DNA from: Selenomonas sp. | Lineage (GTDB): Bacteria; Bacillota; Negativicutes; Selenomonadales; Selenomonadaceae | Assembly (NCBI GenBank): GCA_022482925.1 | Contig: JAKVOG010000005.1 | Span: 1-64,000 of the forward strand | DNA length: 64,000 nucleotides | Direction: 5' to 3' | Shown here: in pieces, positions 10,869 to 18,846 of the stretch | Layout: the number at the start of each line of letters is the position of its first letter | Position numbering within the stretch: position 1 is the stretch's first letter | The notes under the pieces: generated by a model | Seen by the model: only the letters and a program-made list of their open reading frames with translations | The model's database searches: none | What the model was told of the DNA's origin: nothing | Translations under genes and position numbers: made by a program

Positions 10869-10978
10869 GTTGGTGCACCTCCTGTTTTTTTCTTCTGGGC
10901 TCCTCATCCTCTGCACCACCCATACCTGGGCACAGGGCAGATATCGGATACCCATGCTTTTTTATTACACCGCTGACA

Positions 10979-11007
10979 ATTATATCATACGATCAGTCAG
11001 AAAACAA
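10979..11007 (-). promoter_or_regulatory. Promoter of rpsB
   Basis: TTGTTT (11007-11002), a 17-nt spacer and a perfect TATAAT (10984-10979) on the minus strand. This leaves a leader of about 100 nt before the ATG at 10868. The leader contains CCTGTGCCCAGG-type dyads and could be the site of S2 autoregulation, but I cannot prove a specific fold. No gene lies in 10869-11205. Confidence 0.65.
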
Positions 11008-11094
11008 TCCCCCGAAATCACTTTTTCTGCATCCCATACCCCAGCAGGAAGAGCTCCTCTATCATATGAACATTCATTCTCCTGAAAAGAATAG

Positions 11095-11108
11095 TAATGT
11101 ATACATTA
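11095..11108. promoter_or_regulatory. 14-bp perfect palindrome upstream of the symporter promoter
   Basis: TAATGTATACATTA is fully self-complementary and ends 17 nt before the -35 box of the symporter gene. Its length and AT-rich symmetric form suit a dimeric repressor or activator site. It lies between two divergent promoters, so it could act on either. Confidence 0.4.
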
Positions 11109-11125
11109 TATAATCGTCTGATTTG

Positions 11126-11154
11126 TAGACATTATTTTGTTAGTTTTCTATAAT
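11126..11154 (+). promoter_or_regulatory. Promoter of the dicarboxylate/amino-acid symporter gene
   Basis: TAGACA at 11126-11131, a 17-nt spacer and TATAAT at 11149-11154, about 50 nt upstream of the ATG at 11206. A GGGAG ribosome site precedes the start. Confidence 0.65.
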
Positions 11155-11205
11155 AATATAGACAGTATTTATCAGCTATAATATGCAAAATAAGGGAGTG
11201 GTATC

Positions 11206-12416
11206 ATGAATCTTTCTGTCAAAATCTTTATTGCCCTCATTTTATCCGTCATTGTCGGCCTGATCGCCGGCGAACCGGCCCTGCCGTTCATCAACTGGTG
11301 GATTGCACCGATCGGCACGATGTTCATCAATCTGATCAAGATGATGATTGTCCCGGTCGTGTTCACTTCACTGGTCGTCGGCATGACCAGCCTCGGTGAC
11401 ACCCGGAAGCTTGGCCGCATCGGCCTGCGCACCATCCTGCTCTACCTGGTCACGACCGCTATCGCAATCGTCATCGGTTTTGGCGTTGCAGGCCTCGCCC
11501 ATCCGGGTGTCGGCCTGCAGATGGCCAGTGATGCCGTCGTCAAGGTAAAGGAAGCACCGTCCATCATGCAGGTATTCGTTGCCATGATCCCGACGAATCC
11601 GGTCGAATCCATGGCCAAGGCCGACATTCTGCCGGTCATCGTCTTCGCCCTGTTCGTCGGTGTCGGCATCCTGCAGGTTGGCGGCGAGCGGGCTGACCGC
11701 CTCGTCAAATTCTTTGATGCCTGCGCCGAAGTATCCTATAAGATCATCGGCATGGTCATGTCCGTTGCTCCGATTGGCGTATTCGCCCTGTTGCTGCCAG
11801 TCGTTGCCAAGAATGGCCCGAATGTCCTCCTGCCGTTGCTTTCCGTCATCGGCTGCGTTGCCGTCGGCTGCGTGCTCCACGCGGTCTCGTTTACTCGACG
11901 CTGGCCCGCGTCTGGGGTGGCCATACGCCGCTGGAATTCTTCCGTGGCATGTCAGAGGCAATGCTCATCGCCTTCACGACCTGCTCCAGCGCCGCAACGC
12001 TTCCGATCAACATGAAGAACTGCCAGGAAAACCTTGGCGTCTCCCGTGAAGTATCGAGCTTCGTCCTGCCGCTCGGCGCCACGATCAACATGGATGGCAC
12101 GGCCCTCTACATGGGCGTCTGCTCCCTGTTCATCGCCAATGTCTTCGGCATCGACCTGACTGCCGGACAGATGATGATGATCGTCCTGACCGGTACGCTG
12201 GCCTCCATCGGAACCGCCGGTGTCCCGGGTGCCGGACTCATTATGCTTGCCATGGTGCTCCAGTCTGTCGGTCTCCCAATCGAAGGTCTTGCCCTCGTTG
12301 CCGGCATCGACCGTGTACTCGACATGTTCCGCACCTGCCTGAACATCACCGGTGACGCCGCCGTCGCTACGGTAATGAGCGAAACCGAAAAGAAATACAG
12401 CCAGGTCACCGCATAA
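11206..12416 (+). CDS. Dicarboxylate/amino acid:cation symporter, DAACS family (frame broken once)
   Basis: A sodium- or proton-coupled carrier of the GltP/DctA type in the cytoplasmic membrane. Seen: N-terminal helices with NLIKMMIVPVVFTSLVVGM, the serine-rich re-entrant motif TTCSSAATLP, the Na+/substrate helix LPLGATINMDGTALY, and the C-terminal DRVLDMFRTCLNITGDA, which binds substrate carboxylates. Both halves are excellent matches. A missing base near 11885 (GTCTCG for GTCCTCG) shifts the frame; adding one C gives HAVLVYSTLARVWGGHTPLEFFRGMSEAM. Length is about 403 residues. Transcribed alone, with its own promoter and a strong terminator. Substrate cannot be read from sequence (glutamate/aspartate or C4-dicarboxylates). 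Confidence 0.9.
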
Positions 12417-12436
12417 GACTATCCCCTGGCAAAATC

Positions 12437-12494
12437 AAACAGAGGCAGCCGCATGAACGAATCTTGTTCATGCAGCTGCCTCTGTTTTTGTTTT
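12437..12494 (+). terminator. Strong intrinsic terminator after the symporter gene
   Basis: A long hairpin with arms AAACAGAGGCAGC and GCTGCCTCTGTTT around an inner CATGAAC/GTTCATG stem, followed by TTTTTGTTTTT. It ends just before the inverted repeat of the noncoding RNA locus. Confidence 0.92.
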
Positions 12495-12508
12495 TGCAGC
12501 CACCAGCC

Positions 12509-12526
12509 CGATAAACTGGAAGTTAC
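12509..12526 (+). repeat. Left arm of the 18-bp inverted repeat bounding the RNA locus
   Basis: CGATAAACTGGAAGTTAC; its exact reverse complement is at 13432-13449. It can be the closing helix (P1) of one RNA, or terminal repeats or shared 5' ends of two converging RNAs. No target-site duplication is visible outside the arms. Confidence 0.9.
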
Positions 12527-13225
12527 AGCTCAATTCATCGAAGAAGCACCAAAGCTAGGTATGAGTAAACCCGCTCAGACAAAGTTCGGAGAACGAGTAA
12601 ATATAACACAGCAAAGGAGCGCTTAGTTCGAGGTAATTAGACCGCCGCGGGGGCAGCGCATAGCCAACATTCCGCTTAGGTAACCTGCTAAAGAATTTTT
12701 TTGCCTTTAATTAAGCATTCCCAAAGGAGCTTAACGCACTTCGTTTGGACGGACGCTCTTTGGAAACGATCGATCGTAGGCAAAAAAATTCTTCTTAACG
12801 CAGAACACCAAACGCTCCATTTATGGCTATGTGCTGTCCCCGCGGCTGGGCTCGATGCATCGATGTCTGCTTTTCTCTAAATCGGCTAGATTGCTGATTC
12901 TTCCTTTGATGCTGGAATCCAACAAATCTGCTCGAACCGAACCAAGGCCTACCGTCAGAAGTAGAACCATCCAGAAGCCGTCACGAATCGACGGAGGGCG
13001 AGGGGAAACTATTTCTTTTGGCTGGAACGACTGCCGTAGGCTGGCACGCCGTAGGTACTTTCTAGGTCCGTCGATTCGTTGCGGCGCCGTGGTACCGGCG
13101 CGTTAGCTAAGTAAATACTACAATCTCAGGGCGGGACATTTACTACGGTCCCCCAAGAAGTGAGCCCATAGGGCGAAGCTGATTGGTGTGGGGCCGTGTA
13201 TGCCTAGATGCAGCTTGCTGCATCC

Positions 13226-13449
13226 GGCTCAGTGGAAGCCAAAAAAATAGTTCCACCGAACCCCGTGCTGAACTTGTGCCGACTCGTTACCTGTAGCTTA
13301 AATAAGCGACCACTTTGCGGTCAACGTCAGCCAATCGCCTTCGTCCTTCGGACTCACCTCTTGGGACGTTTTCGCATACGACCTGTTACCCAATCGCTTT
13401 CACCCTTCGGGTTCATCTCTTGGACAGGTCAGTAACTTCCAGTTTATCG
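13226..13449 (-). ncRNA. Minus-oriented part of the structured RNA locus
   Basis: Here the pairing evidence points to the opposite strand. 13262-13251 and 13237-13226 form a 12-bp stem on the minus strand with two G-U pairs; on the plus strand these are two A-C mismatches. Two 34-nt modules (13364-13331 and 13423-13390, minus strand) match a third module on the plus strand at 13153-13186. All have CCAA/UUGG outer pairs, UGA on the 5' side and GAA on the 3' side of a 4-bp stem whose bases change in step (GUCC/GGAC, ACCC/GGGU, and GCCC/GGGC in the plus copy). Each module sits on an outer helix (AACGTC/GACGTT, GACCTGT/ACAGGTC). Either a second RNA runs leftward from 13449, or this segment was inverted within one RNA. 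Confidence 0.55.
13432..13449 (-). repeat. Right arm of the 18-bp inverted repeat bounding the RNA locus
   Basis: Read on the minus strand it is identical to 12509-12526. On the plus strand it is followed by GAGTTTTT, which could serve as a terminator tail for a plus-strand RNA closed by this helix. Confidence 0.9.
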
Positions 13450-13473
13450 AGTTTTTCCAGCATGAACCAGCGC

Positions 13474-13511
13474 AAAAAGAAGCTGCTGCACACCTTCGCA
13501 TACAGCAGCTT
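13474..13511. terminator. Terminator after rng, usable from both sides
   Basis: The arms AAGCTGCTG and CAGCAGCTT enclose a 14-nt loop. CTTTTTG follows on the minus strand and TTTTATATAG on the plus strand. Confidence 0.8.
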
Positions 13512-13542
13512 TTATATAGTAATTCTGTTTTCTCTACGTTCT

Positions 13543-14985
13543 TCAGCTTTGCTGCAGGATAGAGTAATTCTCCGGATGCAGCCCTGGCTTGACCGTTACC
13601 TTGATGTCCGTGCCGAACTCAGCGGCCAGATTCATCATCAGCTGATTGGCCCGCAGTTCCTCGGCAACCGACTCATGTACCTCGATCTCATAGCCTTCAC
13701 GGGCATGAGACGTACGCTCCATGCGGCGGATATCCTTGCTGATGCGGATGCTTACCGTCTCCGGTGATTCCACCCGGCCGCGGCCGTGGCAGACCGGGCA
13801 CTCGCTGTAAATGATGCTGTCGAGATTCTGCCGCGATTTCTTGCGGGTGATCTCTACCAGCCCCAGACTCGTGATATCCACGATGTTGGTCTTCGTCCGG
13901 TCCAGCCGGACCTTTTCGCGCATGATCTGCAGCAGATGTTCCTTCTGCTCTTCCTTCTCCATATCGATGAAGTCCACCAGAATGATGCCACCGATATCGC
14001 GCAGCCGGATCTGCTGCAGGATAGCCTCCGCCGCTTCCAGATTGGTCTGATAAACGGTATCGCCCAAATTGGTCCGGCCGACGTATTTGCCGGTATTGAC
14101 ATCAATGACCGTCAGCGCCTCGGTCTTATCGATGACCAGGAAACCGCCGGACTTGAGCTCGACCTCACGGGCCCCAAGCTTTTCCAGTTCTTCCTCAATG
14201 CCATACTGCTTAAAGAGCGGTGTCTTATCCCCATAGAACCGGATGCGCTCCACCAGCTGTGGCGAGATATACTTGACAAGGTCGCGGACCAGCCGACAGA
14301 CCTGCTCATCGTCGATGAGCATTTCATCGATATCTTCCGTCAGGCAGTCACGCACAATGCGGATCGTGAGATCTGCATCCCGGTACAGCAGCGCCGAGCC
14401 CTTGCCTTTCAGCTTGAACCGGGCCAGGATCGACTGCCAGAGCTTCACCAGATACTGAACATCCTCTGCCAGTGCCTCTTCGCTAAGGCCCATGGCCACT
14501 GTCCGGATGATCAGGCCCATACCTTCCGGACAGATCTTTTCGGCAATGGCATGCAGCCGGTTACGCTCAGCCTCATCATCAATGCGGCGCGACATCCCGA
14601 TATAGGCTGCCGTCGGCATCAGTACGACATTGCGCCCCGGCAGGGAAATATGGGTTGTCGCCCGCGGTCCCTTGGTACCGATAGCATCCTTGATGATCTG
14701 CACCGGAATCTGCTGGCCGATATGGATCCGCTGCGTCTGCGGCAGAGCCTTGACCGCATCATGCGGCAGGCCATCCCCTATATACATGAACGCGTTCTTC
14801 TCCGCACCGATATCAACAAATGCGGCCTGCATCCCCGGCAGGACATTCTGTACCTGCCCCTTATAGATATTGCCCACCAGATGGGCATGCGAAGATCGCT
14901 CCACTTCAATGGCTTCCAATACTCCATCTTCCACCAGTGCCATCCTGGTTTCCTCAGGCACGATCGTGACTAGAATGGATTTCAT
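13543..14985 (-). CDS. rng: Ribonuclease G/E family protein
   Basis: A single-strand-specific endoribonuclease for rRNA/mRNA processing. 480 residues, unbroken. An S1 RNA-binding domain lies near the N-terminus (GNIYKGQVQNVLPGMQAAFVDIG, FMYIGD). The RNase H-like/DNase I-like catalytic core shows VIDVNTGKYVGRTN and GGIILVDFIDMEKEEQ with metal-binding aspartates. The CPVCHGRGRV Zn-link cysteines follow. The length is that of RNase G rather than RNase E, without the long scaffold tail. It lies about 45 nt after the radical SAM gene. In many Firmicutes rplU-rpmA follow rng; here the RNA locus does. Confidence 0.95.
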   Translation of the reverse strand: MKSILVTIVPEETRMALVEDGVLEAIEVERSSHAHLVGNIYKGQVQNVLPGMQAAFVDIGAEKNAFMYIGDGLPHDAVKALPQTQRIHIGQQIPVQIIKDAIGTKGPRATTHISLPGRNVVLMPTAAYIGMSRRIDDEAERNRLHAIAEKICPEGMGLIIRTVAMGLSEEALAEDVQYLVKLWQSILARFKLKGKGSALLYRDADLTIRIVRDCLTEDIDEMLIDDEQVCRLVRDLVKYISPQLVERIRFYGDKTPLFKQYGIEEELEKLGAREVELKSGGFLVIDKTEALTVIDVNTGKYVGRTNLGDTVYQTNLEAAEAILQQIRLRDIGGIILVDFIDMEKEEQKEHLLQIMREKVRLDRTKTNIVDITSLGLVEITRKKSRQNLDSIIYSECPVCHGRGRVESPETVSIRISKDIRRMERTSHAREGYEIEVHESVAEELRANQLMMNLAAEFGTDIKVTVKPGLHPENYSILQQS

Positions 14986-15030
14986 TGTTCCGCAGCCCCC
15001 TTTCTCCGAATCAACCGTCTGCTGTTACCA

Positions 15031-17640
15031 TTATACCAGCTCAATCAGCCGTTTACCATGGCCGAACAGTCCGGTACGGGTAATCAATGCCTGGGCAGGA
15101 TCAACCGCCAGACCAAACTGATCGGCAATCGCCCTGAGAATTTCCAGCGGCTTGACGCTGCCGGACTGCGTGATGCGGATATCCATCTGCAGAACCAGTT
15201 CTTCGCCCTGCAGCCTGGCCGTAACCGGCTGAATCATGTACTGCTTTGTCTCGATTTCCCGCTTCTTCTTCGGCGTCACGCGATGGAACAGGACTTCCTT
15301 CGCTGCATTGTAGGCCTTGATGGCCGCCTGCGCCTCATCCTCTGTTCCCCGATAAGGAACATGCAGCGTGTAGCGTGCTTCATCAGACTCTGCCATCAGG
15401 GCTTTATGCTTGCCCTGCATCAGGCGCAGCTCCCTGAGCTGGATTCCTGGTGGCAGCTGTGCCTGCAGGCGGTCGAACACCTCCGGCTGGCACAGTTCCT
15501 TCGTCAGCTCGAAGTCCATGTACTCCGCCTCACTGCTTACGCCCAATGACAATGCCGAGGCAAAGGCCACCTTCATGTGATGATTGAACCCTTCCGAATA
15601 AGCCATCGGCAGCTTTGCCCGGTCAAAGGCCCGGATAAAGATATTGGCATAATCCAGATGCGATACATACCGCAGCTCATCGCCCTTCGTGATCTCAGCC
15701 CGGTACGTATAAAGCGTCCGTGGCTTGCCCGGTCCCCGCGGGTCCTGCTGCGGCTTGCGATCATCTGCAGCTTCAGCTGCCGGTGCAGCCTGCTCTCCTG
15801 CATGGTCAATGACGTGAACACCAAGATTCGGGCAGATGCCGCAGGCACTGCACTTGCCGCGGCGGCAGTCTTCCGTCAGTGCACCGGCCATCGCATGATG
15901 CCATTCGCGCAGCAGGAATTCCTTATTGACGCCCGGCGAAGTGATCTCCCAGGGCAGCGCTTCGTTGAAGTCACGCTGGCGTTCATTATAGAAGGCCATA
16001 TCGACGCCACAGGTCTCGAAGGCTTTGAGCCAGGTATCATGCTGATAGAGATCCGACCAGCCATCGAATTTGGCTCCATCCTGCCAGGCCTGATAGAGCA
16101 CCTTGCCCAGGCGGCGGTCACCGCGGGCAAATACGCCCTCGATCACGGACAGACGGGCATCATGATAATTGAACGTAATGGAGCGGTCCGTGATGTTTTC
16201 CTTCAGCAGACGCTGACGGCGTTCGAACTCGGCAATCGGCAGCTGACCGAACCACTGGAACGGCGTATACGGTTTCGGCACGAAGCAGGCCACGGAAATC
16301 GTCACCTTGACGCCGCGCCGCCCCTTGATCTCCGTATAGAGATCGACCACCTTCTTCGCCAGTCTGGCGATGCCGATGATATCCTCGTCCGTCTCAGTCG
16401 GCAGCCCCATCATGAAGTAGAGCTTGACCTGCTTCCAGCCCTGACGGAAAGCCGAGCCGCAGGCATTCATGAGGTTCTCCTCGGTAACACCCTTGTTGAT
16501 GACATCGCGCAGGCGCTGGGTCCCGGCCTCCGGCGCAAAGGTCAGACCGGACTTGCGGACCTGCTGCATCTTATGCGCCAGCTCGATTGAGAAGCTGTCG
16601 ATGCGCAGCGATGGCAGGGAAAAGCTGACTTCCTCATCCCGGAAATCATTCATGAGGTCATCCACGAGCCCTCCCAGGCAGGAATAATCCGCCGACGACA
16701 GCGAGGTCAGGCTCATCTCATTGTAGCCGGAGCAGTCCACGAGACCGCGGGCCTGCTGCCGAAGTTTCGCCTCGGTGCGTTCACGGGCCGGGCGGTAACA
16801 GATGCCCGCCTGACAGAACCGGCAGCCACGGGAGCAGCCACGGAACAGTTCGAGCATCACACGATTGTGGACGATGTCCATATTCGGCACGACCGGTTTC
16901 TCCACAGCCTGAGCCTCATCCATATCACGGCAGACCCGCTTGTAGATGAGCGGCTTCGCTGCTGCTGACAAAGGCTCGAGGCGCTCATAGGCACCATCGG
17001 CCGTATATTTCGGCTCATAAAAGGACGGGACATAAATGCCGTCCATAGTCAGCAGGCGCTCGAGGAAGCCCCGGCGGCCGCCCGGACGGCCTTCTTTCTT
17101 CCAGGCAATCAGCGCCTGGGAGACCTCAACGATTGCCTCTTCGCCCTCGCCGACGATAAAGAAATCAAAGAAATCCGCAATCGGCTCCACATTATAGACG
17201 CAAGGGCCGCCACCAACGATGAATGGCATATCCTCGCCACGTTCCTTCGACCAGAGCGGGATACCAGCCAGATCAAGCATGTTGAGTACATTGGAGTAGA
17301 TCATCTCATACTGCAGGGAAAAACCGAACAGATCGAAAGCAGCCAGTTCATGTCGGGTCTCCAGGGAAAAGAGCGGCGTATGACGCGTCCGCATCTCCTG
17401 CTCCATATCCGTCCATGGCGCATATACACGCTCCGCGGCAATGTTCTCCTGACGGTTCAGCGCCTCATACAGAATGGCCAGGCCCAGATTGCTCATGCCG
17501 ACCTCATATACATCCGGCAAAGCCAGTGCAAACGTACAATCTACCTGCGACCAGTCCTTTTTGACCGCATTCCATTCCCCGCCCGTATAACGGGACGGCT
17601 TCAGGACCGACTGAAGCACCTCATGTTCTAGTCGTACCAT
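15031..17640 (-). CDS. B12-binding radical SAM protein, TIGR03960 family, fused to a DUF2344 domain
   Basis: 869 residues, unbroken. An N-terminal B12-binding-like region is followed by a radical SAM core with the [4Fe-4S] ligands in CSRGCRFCQAGICY (CxxxCxxC), and later EAGTQRLRDVINKGVTE. Near residue 600 is a short cysteine cluster (CRRGKCSACGICPNLG), and from about 640 comes the DUF2344 domain (DELRYVSHLDYANIFIRAF, YSEGFNHHMKVAFASALSLG). Family members sit next to rng and rodA in many Firmicutes. The reaction is unproven; an RNA or cofactor modification role is plausible from the rng neighbourhood but is inference. Confidence 0.93.
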   Translation of the reverse strand: MVRLEHEVLQSVLKPSRYTGGEWNAVKKDWSQVDCTFALALPDVYEVGMSNLGLAILYEALNRQENIAAERVYAPWTDMEQEMRTRHTPLFSLETRHELAAFDLFGFSLQYEMIYSNVLNMLDLAGIPLWSKERGEDMPFIVGGGPCVYNVEPIADFFDFFIVGEGEEAIVEVSQALIAWKKEGRPGGRRGFLERLLTMDGIYVPSFYEPKYTADGAYERLEPLSAAAKPLIYKRVCRDMDEAQAVEKPVVPNMDIVHNRVMLELFRGCSRGCRFCQAGICYRPARERTEAKLRQQARGLVDCSGYNEMSLTSLSSADYSCLGGLVDDLMNDFRDEEVSFSLPSLRIDSFSIELAHKMQQVRKSGLTFAPEAGTQRLRDVINKGVTEENLMNACGSAFRQGWKQVKLYFMMGLPTETDEDIIGIARLAKKVVDLYTEIKGRRGVKVTISVACFVPKPYTPFQWFGQLPIAEFERRQRLLKENITDRSITFNYHDARLSVIEGVFARGDRRLGKVLYQAWQDGAKFDGWSDLYQHDTWLKAFETCGVDMAFYNERQRDFNEALPWEITSPGVNKEFLLREWHHAMAGALTEDCRRGKCSACGICPNLGVHVIDHAGEQAAPAAEAADDRKPQQDPRGPGKPRTLYTYRAEITKGDELRYVSHLDYANIFIRAFDRAKLPMAYSEGFNHHMKVAFASALSLGVSSEAEYMDFELTKELCQPEVFDRLQAQLPPGIQLRELRLMQGKHKALMAESDEARYTLHVPYRGTEDEAQAAIKAYNAAKEVLFHRVTPKKKREIETKQYMIQPVTARLQGEELVLQMDIRITQSGSVKPLEILRAIADQFGLAVDPAQALITRTGLFGHGKRLIELV

Positions 17641-17690
17641 TTCGTTCTATTCCTCCATACATCTCAGTTCATTTGTTCTATACACATAAG

Positions 17691-17713
17691 AAAGGCTCCG
17701 GTCAGGAGCCTTT
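17691..17713 (-). terminator. Hairpin after rodA
   Basis: A perfect 9-bp stem AAAGGCTCC / GGAGCCTTT with a 5-nt loop lies directly after the rodA stop. The following minus-strand sequence (CTTATGT) is only weakly T-rich, so some readthrough to the radical SAM gene is likely. Confidence 0.55.
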
Positions 17714-17715
17714 CC

Positions 17716-18827
17716 CTAAAAAAGCAATTTCTGTTTTCTACGCTGAATGTTCAGCAATATCGCAATCGACATGATATTCGTAGTCAGCGAACTGACGCCA
17801 TAACTCATGAGTGGCAGCGGAATACCCGTGACCGGCATGATGCCCAATGTCATGCCGACATTGACCAGCACGTGGAAGGCCAGCATCGAGGTAATCCCGA
17901 CAGCCAGCAGGCGGCCAAACATATCACTGGCATCCTTGGCAATCTTCATGCCACGCCAGAGCACCACCAGATAGAGCAGCAGCAGCAGCACAACACCGAT
18001 AAAGCCAAGTTCCTCACCGACTACAGCAAAGATAAAGTCCGTATGGTTCTCCGGCAGGAAGTTCAGCTGACTCTGGGTTCCCTTCAAACAGTCCCTTGCC
18101 GAACAACATACCGGAACCGATGGCTATCTTCGACTGGATGATGTGATACCCCGACCCCAGCGGGTCGACATTCGGATCCATAAACACCATGATGCGCATC
18201 TTCTGATAATCCTTCAGGAAATGCCACAGGACCTGGCAGCATCGCCACCCCGGCAGGCGAAAGAAGCCGCCCAGCAGGCCGCAGATTGATGCCACAGGCA
18301 AAGATCATGCCCAGGAAAATCGCCATGAATACCAGCTGACGTCCCAAGGTCCGGCTGCTTGAGCACCAGCAGAAACGGCACACCGACATAGGCTGCCGAC
18401 CGGCATCAGATCATGCAGAGTATTGAGCTTGCCGACCCGGTCCTCCAGCATGGTAGCCAGTGACACGATCATGATGAGCTTCGAAAACTCCGATGGCTGG
18501 ATACTGATCGGTCCAATAGAAATCCAGCGCTGCGCACCGAGTGCGGACTGACCGACCAGCATAACAGCCAGCAGCATGATCAGATTGAATATATACAGTT
18601 TATTGCCATATCCCCTGCAGCAGCTTGTAATCAAAATTCATCAAAAATGCCGCAACAGCGATATTCACGAGCGCAAAGATCCCCTGACGGGCCACGAACC
18701 AGTATCGTTCATCACTGGGCGTATTGATATGCGTCGCGCTGCCGATAATAATCAGGCTCATGATGATGATCCCGGCGGTTGCAGCGAGCAGGGTCAGATC
18801 GGTGCGGCGTAATATACTTTTTGTCAT
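17716..18827 (-). CDS. rodA: Rod shape-determining SEDS glycosyltransferase RodA (many frame breaks)
   Basis: Polymerises peptidoglycan glycan strands with PBP2 in the elongasome; an integral membrane protein. Five ORF pieces, all RodA, lie in order: start [17 protein letters not shown], then [20 protein letters not shown], then [26 protein letters not shown], then [30 protein letters not shown], then [22 protein letters not shown]. At least five single-base changes (near 18607, 18400, 18345, about 18250 and 18085) are needed to read through. Corrected length is about 370, as usual. The C-terminal signature reads SYGVSS where SYGGSS/SYGGTS is typical. Immediately follows minE. Confidence 0.88.
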
Positions 18828-18846
18828 AATACTATCGAATCTTCTC

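Larger units (their letters stand above)
12509..13449 (+). ncRNA. Large structured noncoding RNA locus, class not recognised
   Basis: A 941-nt gene-free region between two terminators, with many long helices. All pairs below are read on the plus strand. (1) 12644-12666 pairs with 12824-12846 over 23 positions without a mismatch, including two G-U pairs. (2) Inside it 12691-12706 pairs with 12778-12793 (16 bp, A/U-rich). (3) 12977-12995 pairs with 13067-13085 (18 pairs, one U-G, one mismatch). (4) 13145-13152 pairs with 13190-13197 (8 bp, one U-G). (5) 12880-12886 pairs with 12893-12899 (7 bp, one G-U). (6) A hairpin at 13032-13046 has a 7-nt loop complementary to 12946-12952, a likely pseudoknot. 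The wobble pairs become A-C mismatches on the other strand, so 12509 to about 13200 is read as plus. The final 220 nt favour the minus strand (separate entry). No promoter is clear. I do not recognise tmRNA, RNase P, SRP, 6S, or a group I or II intron. Confidence 0.8.

Noticed and set aside
12831..13106. Open frames of 75-150 codons inside the RNA locus
   Set aside because: They have no ribosome site, an odd composition, and cross the strongest RNA helices; chance frames.
13343..13411. UUCG tetraloops as proof of plus-strand transcription at the right end of the RNA locus
   Set aside because: The CCUUCGG strings only fold into good stems with a 3-nt loop; a true C(UUCG)G loop would break the next pair. 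They do not distinguish the strands.
12509..13449. Group II or group I intron, tmRNA, RNase P or SRP RNA as identity of the RNA locus
   Set aside because: No GUGYG-type 5' end or domain V-like hairpin, no tag-peptide frame with tRNA-like ends, no RNase P or SRP core motifs on either strand. The size also differs.
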